Assembly: GCF_051967035.1 (NCBI RefSeq)
Contig: NZ_JBQCKK010000005.1
Coordinates: 124,001-188,000 of the forward strand
Direction of reading: 5' to 3'
From: Brevibacillus sp051967035
Lineage (GTDB): Bacteria; Bacillota; Bacilli; Brevibacillales; Brevibacillaceae
DNA: 64,000 bases
Made by a program: the position numbers and the translations under genes. Positions 50,574 through 57,215 of this stretch are shown here, one piece after another (within the stretch, counting starts at the first letter, position 1; every line of letters begins with the position of its first letter). Below the pieces are notes generated by a model, which was not told the origin of the DNA, ran no database searches, and was given only the letters and a program-made list of their open reading frames with translations.

Positions 50574-50978
50574 TTACTTGGTCACAACTTCCGCTACTTT
50601 GATTTCTGGCTCTACCACTTGGAGTTCACCCGTTCCGCGAACCAGTTTCTTCGCGTAGGTTTTCTCCGGCTTCAGCACAGACACCAAGTAGTCGATGGCA
50701 ACTTGCGGATCGACTGTCTCGCCACAAGTGTAGCAATCCAGAGCGGCAAAACCGCGCTCAGGATACGTATGAATGGACAGGTGGCTTTCCGAGAGAAGAA
50801 CCAGTACGGTAGCACCCTGAGGAGAAAACTGCTTCGCTTGCACGCTCAGCACTGTAGCTCCGCATGCCTCGGCAGCTTCAATCATTTCCTTTTTCAAAAA
50901 TTCTGCGTCGTTCAACAAGTCAAACTGAACTCCCCATGTGTCAACGGCAACGTGTCTTCCGAAAGTCGAGTATTCCAT
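50574..50978 (-). CDS. speD: S-adenosylmethionine decarboxylase proenzyme (SpeD)
   Basis: Pyruvoyl-dependent decarboxylase (134 aa) that makes decarboxylated SAM, the aminopropyl donor for spermidine. The self-cleavage site is between Glu and Ser in LLSESHLSIHTYPERGFAALDCYTCG near residues 60-85, where the Ser becomes the pyruvoyl group. The short class 1B length fits. N-terminus MEYSTFGRHVAVDTWGV at the ATG at 50978, AAGGGGG upstream. SpeA, the agmatine-producing enzyme, is about 5 kb away. No speE/speB was seen here. The 150-nt leader is listed separately. Confidence 0.94.
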   Translation of the reverse strand: MEYSTFGRHVAVDTWGVQFDLLNDAEFLKKEMIEAAEACGATVLSVQAKQFSPQGATVLVLLSESHLSIHTYPERGFAALDCYTCGETVDPQVAIDYLVSVLKPEKTYAKKLVRGTGELQVVEPEIKVAEVVTK

Positions 50979-51023
50979 CTTTCGGTTCCCCCTTCCTAGC
51001 AAGTGTAATGTTAAACATCGCTA

Positions 51024-51094
51024 GGACCTGCGTCATTCACTAACGGGGGCGGTTTCCCTCTTGTTATCCACCCTTTGAAGTGAATCCTGGTTCC
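51024..51094 (-). promoter_or_regulatory. Structured 5' leader of speD
   Basis: Three stacked helices in the transcribed minus strand: an outer GGTTCC-side strand (51089-51094) against GGACC (51024-51028), then ATTCACT/AGTGAAT (7 bp, perfect; 51079-51085 with 51035-51041), and GGGTGG/CCGCCC (51068-51073 with 51047-51052). A 15-nt loop is left open. It lies 46 nt upstream of the speD ATG and matches no riboswitch I know. Confidence 0.5.
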
Positions 51095-51117
51095 TAATCC
51101 TGTTTCCAACGAAAACA

Positions 51118-51147
51118 ACAATACCATGTATGTGCCTACTTTGACAA
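51118..51147 (-). promoter_or_regulatory. Candidate sigma-A promoter of speD
   Basis: Minus-strand TTGTCA (51147-51142), 18-nt spacer, TATTGT (51123-51118); the start of transcription would give a leader of about 135 nt. Confidence 0.6.
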
Positions 51148-51173
51148 TACCCTTTTTTTAAGAAAGTCCATGA

Positions 51174-51205
51174 AAAAAACGGGCACCGTCGGGCACCCGT
51201 TTTTT
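51174..51205 (-). terminator. Terminator of the gene at 51215
   Basis: AAAAAACGGG (51174-51183) pairs with CCCGTTTTTT (51196-51205), ending in T on the minus strand, 10 nt after the stop. Confidence 0.75.
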
Positions 51206-51214
51206 CTTGCGTAT

Positions 51215-51811
51215 TTACACTTCTAATTCAAACAGCCGCTGCGACAACATCCCTAAACGCGTATCGATGACGGGAAGCTTCTCCGGGGCAGCTTCCTTTG
51301 CCCAGTTGCGCAAATCCAGCCAGCGATCCGTTTCCTGACGCAAGGACTCAATCTCTCTTTCGCTGCCTTCTTGCTGGAACAGTGCTTCCAGCTCGCTGGC
51401 GATATGTAGAGAGGTATCTTCAAAGACAGACGTCTCCTCGTCCCCCGACAGCTCCCGGATGCTCACGACCGATCCTTGATCGTAGTGGTACACCATCGTG
51501 AAGCCTTCGTAAATTCTGTGGACGATTCCGTAGCCCCGAAACGTTTTCATCGCTTTTCTCATCGCATTCGCCAGCTGCCGATCCCGGATGAGATAGGAGC
51601 TGTCGCACGAGTAGCGATTGCCGACGCGGCAGAAGCTCAGTTGGATTTCGCCGTTATGGTCAGTCAGGATCACGTCGCGGTCGCCGTTGTCGCATACTTT
51701 GACGTCAACTGAAATGTGTTCATTGGTGAAGAGCGAGACGAATTGGTTCAGCTCCTCTTCATTCACCGTAAAATAGGCCTTGGCGTAGTTGGTTGCTAAA
51801 CGCTGTGCCAT
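51215..51811 (-). CDS. Cytosolic protein of unknown function
   Basis: 198 residues, ATG at 51811 with GGAG upstream. No signal or TM segment. The N-terminal half is beta-rich (VNEEELNQFVSLFTNEHISVDVKVCDNGDRDVILTDHNGEIQLSF), with two Cys (one in KVCDNG, one in RYSCDSS). The middle has a conserved-looking HRIYEGFTMVYHYDQGSVVSIREL. The C-terminus is helical and acidic (ELEALFQQEGSEREIESLRQETDRW). I do not recognise the family. It has its own terminator and no obvious operon partner. Confidence 0.7.
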   Translation of the reverse strand: MAQRLATNYAKAYFTVNEEELNQFVSLFTNEHISVDVKVCDNGDRDVILTDHNGEIQLSFCRVGNRYSCDSSYLIRDRQLANAMRKAMKTFRGYGIVHRIYEGFTMVYHYDQGSVVSIRELSGDEETSVFEDTSLHIASELEALFQQEGSEREIESLRQETDRWLDLRNWAKEAAPEKLPVIDTRLGMLSQRLFELEV

Positions 51812-52157
51812 AAATATCTCCTCAATTCTTTTGGTTTCCGTGGGCCAGTTACGACCAAACTGTGTCCAAATGTAGAGGAGATACGCTAAGTGTCAACGAA
51901 GGAACGCTGTAGAACCTGGCCTTGCCCCGCGAATCGAAAGTCGATTTGGGTAATGAAGGCGGATCACCTACTTTTTGTTTTTCCGAAAAAAGCCATCCTT
52001 GACACCTTTATTATACAACAGCAGTCCGTAAAAGTCTTGATGAAAAAGCAGAAGAATTTGCACAAAAACACCGAATATCCGAAGCAGGACGCAGGGAGAC
52101 GGAATGATCTCCCTGATTCATTCATATGCTTGCGGTTTCAAAAGAATTCACCGCGAG
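51812..52157. other. Intergenic region upstream of the 51215 gene
   Basis: 346 nt. It contains one clear minus-strand -10 (TATAAT, 52015-52010) about 200 nt before the ATG, and a hairpin CAGGGAGA/TCTCCCTG at 52091-52114, 44 nt after the DUF4446-like stop, without a T-run. The long interval between the -10 and the start may be an untranslated leader. I find no known RNA motif and no coding ORF. Confidence 0.4.
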
Positions 52158-52664
52158 TCAGACAGCGGAATGGGACGTCATCGCCTTTTTGATGGCAGCC
52201 TGTTCTTCTTCGGACAAGTGGTAAGTGGATGTTCCCGCTTCAATCGGTTTGGCGTACACACGCGATTCTTCCCGACCGAAAATACTGGTAATCACCACAC
52301 CGTTTTGGGCGTCATCCAGCATCGCCAAAGAAAAGCTGAGATCGCTGCCGACATCCCCGAAGGCGTTGTAGCGAATGACGGCCACCTTGCCGCACTGGGC
52401 TGCGATCCGCTGCGATAGACGATTGAGCGTAAACTGCTGATCGTTTTGCAGCTTTTTGACTTCATCCACCTGATCCAGCAGTCTGTGCAAGCCCTCCTCC
52501 AGGTTGGCTCCTCCGGTACCTGTCATCAGTCGGTTGATCGACTTGCGCAGGCGACTGATGCGAACCGATTGCAGGATGACGACGAAGAGCAAAATCAGAG
52601 TCAGCGCGATTGTCCCCACAAGCAAAATGGTGACAGGGGGAATGGGAGATAGGAATGGTTCCAA
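52158..52664 (-). CDS. DUF4446-like membrane-anchored protein
   Basis: 168 residues from the TTG at 52664 (AAAGGAAG 8 nt upstream; the longer open frame has no family look). One N-terminal TM helix (TILLVGTIALTLILLFVVILQSV) is followed by a helical stretch (LEEGLHRLLDQVDEVKKLQNDQQFTLNRLSQRIA), then a compact domain (VAVIRYNAFGDVGSDLSFSLAMLDDAQNGVVITSIFGREESRVYAKPIEAGTSTYHLSEEE). This second part, with the RYNAFGDVGSDLSFSLALLD-type signature, is DUF4446 as I know it. Function unknown; likely faces the cytosol. Confidence 0.8.
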   Translation of the reverse strand: MEPFLSPIPPVTILLVGTIALTLILLFVVILQSVRISRLRKSINRLMTGTGGANLEEGLHRLLDQVDEVKKLQNDQQFTLNRLSQRIAAQCGKVAVIRYNAFGDVGSDLSFSLAMLDDAQNGVVITSIFGREESRVYAKPIEAGTSTYHLSEEEQAAIKKAMTSHSAV

Positions 52665-52792
52665 AGCATTTTCTTCCTTTCTGGTACATGCGTTGCAATA
52701 GGCAGTCAGAGCCTTCTCTATTGTAACTCCGCTTCGCCGCCCGTTCAAATAAAGTCTTCGGCAAATCGGAAATACGAAAATTTGCGCAACCA

Positions 52793-52831
52793 AAAAAAGC
52801 GACACCCTCATGGTTGAGATGTCGCTTTTTT
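52793..52831 (-). terminator. Terminator of the gene at 52887
   Basis: AAAAAAGCGACA (52793-52804) with TGTCGCTTTTTT (52820-52831), 12-bp perfect stem with T tail on the minus strand. Confidence 0.82.
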
Positions 52832-52886
52832 CATTCCGTATGTCTATGTGTCAAGCTCATCGTCCTATCGTTATCCTCCAGTCTAC

Positions 52887-53486
52887 CTACGCTTCCAATA
52901 GCAGCATTTCTCGACGAAGTCCTTGTAACACTTCCATGGATTTTTTTATTTGGGCCTGATCTTCTGCCTTTATCGCATCAAACAACGTCGCCAATTCATA
53001 ATCGAGCTCCAAACGCAAAACCGGAATACGTTCCTCAGCGTCACGCCGTTTCAAGGCGGCAATCACTTGGTCCATCGTCACATTGCAGAATTTTTCGTAG
53101 ATCATTTTTTTCTCAGCTCCTTTAATTTCCACTATTCTGACGACTTCACCGTACTGAACGTGCTTCATCAAGATGCAATCCTCTAACTTGACCTTGATGA
53201 TGGCGTGCCCTTTTGCTTGTTCTACGAAGTGGTACAGCACCAGCGCCACTCGCGAGTCGTGTATGGGAACGCCTGCCACTTGCAGCTTGTAAGACCCGTT
53301 TAATCGCTGCATTTTCCAGTCGGAAAGGCCGTCTGTGGTGTTCACGAGGAGGTGAAACTGCTCGGGCGACTCCTTCCACGTGACGCTCACCCCCGCTTCA
53401 ACCAGGGCCTGCACCATCGCGTGCAATGTCTTGCGATCAAACCAAACCGCCAGATTGTCATACTCCAATTCCACGCCGAGATTCAT
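52887..53486 (-). CDS. Cytosolic protein of unknown function
   Basis: 199 residues (ATG at 53486, GGGAGGGG upstream), no signal or TM segment. The first half is alternating strands and helices: NLGVELEYDNLAVWFDRKTLHAMVQALVEAGVSVTWKESPEQFHLLVNTTDGLSDW, and VALVLYHFVEQAKGHAIIKVKLEDCILMKHVQYGEVVRIVEIKG. The C-terminal 70 residues are helical (QVIAALKRRDAEERIPVLRLELDYELATLFDAIKAEDQAQ). I do not recognise the family. It has a terminator of its own. Neighbouring minus-strand genes of the same general type (51215, DUF4446) are also uncharacterised. Confidence 0.7.
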   Translation of the reverse strand: MNLGVELEYDNLAVWFDRKTLHAMVQALVEAGVSVTWKESPEQFHLLVNTTDGLSDWKMQRLNGSYKLQVAGVPIHDSRVALVLYHFVEQAKGHAIIKVKLEDCILMKHVQYGEVVRIVEIKGAEKKMIYEKFCNVTMDQVIAALKRRDAEERIPVLRLELDYELATLFDAIKAEDQAQIKKSMEVLQGLRREMLLLEA

Positions 53487-53710
53487 CCAGGCCCCTCCCG
53501 TTGACAGAATACTCAGATTTCATTTTGGCTGTAAGGGAGTGAGTGGTATATCATATTATTCACGCTTCCGTTTTGCTATTCGTATCCCGGCAAGTATTTT
53601 TTTCCTGCGTGGTATGATATCATATGGAGGATTTCAAGCTCCCTTGACAAGGACGTTCGCCCTTTTCTTTTGCGTGACTTTCGATCATGGATAAATGAGG
53701 TGTTTGTTTC

Positions 53711-54346
53711 ATGACTGCGTTTTCCGGCTTTCGCCCAGAAGATTTTGATGTGTTTGCGGTTGAGGGACTCGATCAGCGAATGGACGCGATCAAGACCGTG
53801 ATTCGCCCCAAACTTGAAGCGCTTGGTCACTATTTTGCGCCCGTTTTGTCAGCCGCCACCGGCGATGAGATGTTTTACCATGTAGCCAAGCATGCCCGCC
53901 GCACCGTGAATCCGCCTTCCGATACGTGGGTGGCCTGGGCCCCTGACAAACGCGGGTACAAAAAGCATCCGCATTTTCAAATCGGCCTGTGGCAAACGCA
54001 CTTGTTTGTCTGGTATGCCGTCATTTACGAAGCCCCGGCCAAGGCCCAGATCAGTCAGTCCTTCAGCGCGCATCTGGACGAAATCATGAGGCTGGTGCCC
54101 GCTCATTTTCACTGGTCCCCGGATCACACCTTGCCCGCCAGCACTTCCCAGGCTGAACTGGGCAAAGCCGGTGTGCAAAAGCTGGTGGACAGGCTGGCGC
54201 AGGTCAAAAAAGCGGAACTGCTCTGTGGCTTGACCATTGATCGTCGCGATCCGGTGCTTGCTGACCCGCAGGCGCTCTTGGGACGACTCGAAAACACGTT
54301 TGCCGTTCTCAGCAAGCTGTACACAATCGGTGCAATGGGTCGGTAA
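53711..54346 (+). CDS. yktB: UPF0637 protein YktB
   Basis: 211-residue protein of the DUF1054/UPF0637 family. Recognisable stretches are GFRPEDFDVFAVEGLDQRMDAIKTVIRPKLEALG, HVAKHARRTVNPPSDTWVAWAPDKRGYKKHPHFQIGLWQTHLFVWYAVIYEAP, and the C-terminal GLTIDRRDPVLADPQALLGRLENTFAVLSKLY. Function unknown. ATG at 53711 after GAGGTG. In B. subtilis yktB lies near speA and before the yla genes, and the same arrangement is seen here (speA 1.3 kb away), supporting the name. Confidence 0.88.
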   Translation: MTAFSGFRPEDFDVFAVEGLDQRMDAIKTVIRPKLEALGHYFAPVLSAATGDEMFYHVAKHARRTVNPPSDTWVAWAPDKRGYKKHPHFQIGLWQTHLFVWYAVIYEAPAKAQISQSFSAHLDEIMRLVPAHFHWSPDHTLPASTSQAELGKAGVQKLVDRLAQVKKAELLCGLTIDRRDPVLADPQALLGRLENTFAVLSKLYTIGAMGR

Positions 54347-54389
54347 GCTTTTGGTTATCGCCTCCCTGACATTTGATAAAAATATATGC

Positions 54390-54434
54390 AAAAGAACAGG
54401 TCCGCTTTCTTGAAAAGCCTTTGCCTGTTCTTTT
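54390..54434. terminator. Terminator between yktB and the nitronate monooxygenase gene
   Basis: AAAAGAACAGG (54390-54400) with CCTGTTCTTTT (54424-54434), with an inner hairpin; T-rich on both strands. Confidence 0.8.
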
Positions 54435-54494
54435 GTTTTTTTGCCTGCCGGCCACAGGCGGCGGCATCCGCGGGGAAAAGGAACGCCTTCCCTT

Positions 54495-55457
54495 TTAGCC
54501 GCGAATTCCATTCAACCGCTGAAGGCCGCTTTCCGCCTCCCGAAACATCCGTTCGAACAGCTCCTGGACGGAAGGGATGTCCTCGATCAGGCCGATGACC
54601 TGCCCTGCCCAGCCGAAGCCGCGCTCCTGGTCGCCCTCGTAGATGAAAGCGCGGTTCTTCTCACCGCTGATGAAGTTTTTCAGTTCTTCATAACCTGCTC
54701 CTTCTTTTTCCAACTGCAAAATGCGATCAGAGCCTGGCGTGCGTACAACCCTTGCTGGCGCTCCCAGCGTTCTTTTGATGACGGCGGTATCTTGCTCGGT
54801 TCCATTCAGCAGAGCCTGCTTGTACGCCTCATGGGCATGCACGCACTCCTGTGTGGCGATGAACCGGGTGCCCATTTCCACGCCTTCCGCGCCCAGCGCG
54901 AGAGCGGCCAGAAGTCCGCGTCCGTCGCCAATCCCGCCACTGGCCAGCACCGGGATGCGGACGGAGTCGACGACGCGCGGAATGAGCACAAACGTCCCGA
55001 TATCGTCCCGTCCAAGATGGCCTCCGCCCTCCTGCCCGACGGCCATGACGGCGTCTGCCCCGATCGCCTCCGCTTTTTGCGCTTGCCGCACGGATGCGAC
55101 CAGCACCAGCTTTTTGATCGGATGGCCGTCGAGCCGACGCAGGAGCGGCTCGGGATTGCCTCCGGTCACGGAGATGGCCGCTACTTTCTCTTCGATGGCG
55201 ACCTCCAGCGCTTCTTCATACGGCCTGTTGTATTGCCCGATCGCAAAATTGACGCCAAACGGCTTGTCTGTAAGCTCGCGCACCTTGCGAATTTCTTTGC
55301 GCAGCGCTTCCGCGGACGGCAGCGACATCGCCGTGACCTGTCCCAGCCCGCCTGCGTTTGACACAGCAGCGGCCAACTCCGCGTATGCTAGATAGGCCAA
55401 TCCGCCCTGAACCACCGGATAGTTGATTTGCAACAGCTCGGTTACTCTTGTTTTCAT
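54495..55457 (-). CDS. Nitronate monooxygenase / FabK-like flavoprotein
   Basis: FMN-dependent TIM-barrel enzyme (320 aa) of the 2-nitropropane dioxygenase family. Features are YPVVQGGLAYLAYAELAAAVSNAGGLGQVTA near residues 13-43, FGVNFAIG, VAAISVTGGNPEPLLRRL, VGQEGGGHLGRDD near 150-162 (the His is a flavin-site residue), and VASGGIGDGRGLLAALALGAEGVEMGTRF near 185-212 (phosphate-binding). The class covers nitroalkane oxidation and the FabK enoyl-ACP reductase; sequence context does not separate them. Start ATG at 55457 or 55463, GGGGTG just upstream. Divergent from speA. Confidence 0.85.
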   Translation of the reverse strand: MKTRVTELLQINYPVVQGGLAYLAYAELAAAVSNAGGLGQVTAMSLPSAEALRKEIRKVRELTDKPFGVNFAIGQYNRPYEEALEVAIEEKVAAISVTGGNPEPLLRRLDGHPIKKLVLVASVRQAQKAEAIGADAVMAVGQEGGGHLGRDDIGTFVLIPRVVDSVRIPVLASGGIGDGRGLLAALALGAEGVEMGTRFIATQECVHAHEAYKQALLNGTEQDTAVIKRTLGAPARVVRTPGSDRILQLEKEGAGYEELKNFISGEKNRAFIYEGDQERGFGWAGQVIGLIEDIPSVQELFERMFREAESGLQRLNGIRG

Positions 55458-55621
55458 CTCCATCACCCCATTTTTGTTAAGCTTCTCGCCAGGCAGGGAA
55501 AACTCCTGCCGCCACACGCGAATATGAATAAAAATTCGCTTGCTTTCCCCCCCTATTTTGCTATACTCAATTTGTTTGTTTTATCCCCTTTATTCTTGAT
55601 TCGTAAAGCGAGGCGATCGTA

Positions 55622-57094
55622 GTGAGACAAATGAAAACTCCTTTGTTCAGCGGGTTGTTGGAGCACGCCAACCGGAACCCGATTCCATTTCACATTCCGG
55701 GCCATAAGAAGGGGATGGGCATGCATCCGGCATTTCGCGAGTTCATCGGGGAGAATGCTCTCTCGATAGACCTCATTAACATTGCGCCGCTGGATGACCT
55801 GCATCATCCGAAGGCAATGATTAAAGAAGCACAGGAATTGGCAGCCGAAGCGTTCGGCGCTGACCATACATTTTTCTCCGTCCAGGGCACAAGCGGCGCC
55901 ATCATGGCAATGATCATGGCGACGTGCAGTCCCGGCGACAAAATCATCGTACCGAGAAACGTACACAAATCCGTCATGTCGGCGATTATTTTCGCCGGAG
56001 CGGTGCCCATTTTCATTCATCCCGCGATGGACGAGCGTCTGGGCATCTCCCACGGGATCACCGTAAAAGCCGTGCAAAAAGCGCTGGAAGCCCACCCTGA
56101 CGCAGCGGCGCTTCTGGTAATCAACCCTACCTACTTCGGCATTGCCGGCGACTTGCGCGAGATCGTGCGAACCGCGCACAATTACGAAATTCCGGTCCTG
56201 GTGGACGAAGCCCATGGCGTACACATTCATTTCCATGAGGACTTGCCGATTTCCGCCATGCAAGCCGGAGCGGATATGGCGGCGACGAGCGTACACAAGC
56301 TGGGCGGCTCCCTCACGCAGACGTCCATCCTGAACGTGCGCGAGGGCCTCGTCGATGTCGATCGCGTCAAAACGGTTCTGAGCATGCTGACGACGACCTC
56401 GACCTCTTACATCTTCCTGGCTTCGCTCGATATGGCCCGCCAGCACCTGGCGCTCAACGGGAAGATGCTGGCCGAAAAAGCGATGCAGCTCGCAAACAAG
56501 GCACGCGACCTCATCAACGACATCCCGCGCATTTACTGCGTAGGCAAAGAAATTCTCGGAAAACCGGCGACGTATGCCATGGACCCGACCAAGCTGTTGA
56601 TTCACGTACGCGATCTCGGCATTACCGGCTGGGAAGTGGAAAACTGGCTGCGCGACAAGTACAACATCGAAGTGGAAATGAGCGATCTGTACAACATTCT
56701 CTGTTTTGTCACGGCCGGGGATACAGAAGAATCGATTCACGCGCTGGTCAATGCGCTCCGCGAATTGTCTGTGGAATTTGCCCACGTGCAGGCAGAAGAA
56801 AAGCCAACAATCTCCCTGCCGAACATCCCCGTGCTGTCTACGACGCCGCGCGAGGCATTCTATGCGGAGACGGAAACCATTCCGCTGGCGGAAGCCGCCG
56901 GCCGCGTCATCGCGGAGTTCATCATGGTGTACCCGCCCGGCATTCCGATTTTCCTGCCGGGAGAAGTCGTCTCCGAAGAAAATATTGCGTACATCCAGGA
57001 AAACATCCGCGCCGGTCTGCCTGTCCAAGGCCCGGAGGATGAGTCGCTGAAAACGATCAAAGTCCTGAAAAGACAAACCGCGATTTCGGGTTAA
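55622..57094 (+). CDS. speA: Arginine decarboxylase-type PLP enzyme (SpeA)
   Basis: Fold-I Orn/Lys/Arg decarboxylase (490 aa). Features are FHIPGHKKGMGMHPAF near residues 23-38, VQGTSGAIMAMIMATCSPGDKI near 83-104, DEAHGVHIHFHEDLPIS near 198-214, and the PLP lysine in TSVHKLGGSLTQTSILN near 223-239. The C-terminal Orn_DC_C region contains YPPGIPIFLPGEVV. Bacterial members of this length include B. subtilis SpeA, which makes agmatine; lysine or ornithine specificity cannot be excluded. GTG start at 55622 with GAGGCG upstream; an ATG three codons later is possible. Position near yktB and speD supports polyamine synthesis. Confidence 0.88.
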   Translation: MRQMKTPLFSGLLEHANRNPIPFHIPGHKKGMGMHPAFREFIGENALSIDLINIAPLDDLHHPKAMIKEAQELAAEAFGADHTFFSVQGTSGAIMAMIMATCSPGDKIIVPRNVHKSVMSAIIFAGAVPIFIHPAMDERLGISHGITVKAVQKALEAHPDAAALLVINPTYFGIAGDLREIVRTAHNYEIPVLVDEAHGVHIHFHEDLPISAMQAGADMAATSVHKLGGSLTQTSILNVREGLVDVDRVKTVLSMLTTTSTSYIFLASLDMARQHLALNGKMLAEKAMQLANKARDLINDIPRIYCVGKEILGKPATYAMDPTKLLIHVRDLGITGWEVENWLRDKYNIEVEMSDLYNILCFVTAGDTEESIHALVNALRELSVEFAHVQAEEKPTISLPNIPVLSTTPREAFYAETETIPLAEAAGRVIAEFIMVYPPGIPIFLPGEVVSEENIAYIQENIRAGLPVQGPEDESLKTIKVLKRQTAISG

Positions 57095-57115
57095 CCCCCA
57101 TTCTTGCGATCACAG

Positions 57116-57149
57116 CCGTTGCCCCTTTGATGGAGGCAGCGGTTTTTTT
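57116..57149 (+). terminator. Terminator of speA
   Basis: CCGTTGCC (57116-57123) pairs with GGCAGCGG (57135-57142), followed by seven T. Confidence 0.85.
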
Positions 57150-57176
57150 CATGATGAGGCAAGGAACCATCAGCAA

Positions 57177-57210
57177 AACAGGCGACTAGGACTTTGCCTA
57201 CTCGCCTGTT
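57177..57210 (-). terminator. Terminator of the beta-propeller gene
   Basis: AACAGGCGA/TCGCCTGTT 9-bp stem (57177-57185, 57202-57210), then TTTTGC on the minus strand. Confidence 0.65.
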
Positions 57211-57215
57211 CTCGT

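Noticed and set aside
55553..57076. Minus-strand 507-codon open frame antisense to speA
   Set aside because: speA has conserved motifs and its own RBS and terminator; the antisense protein has no family character.
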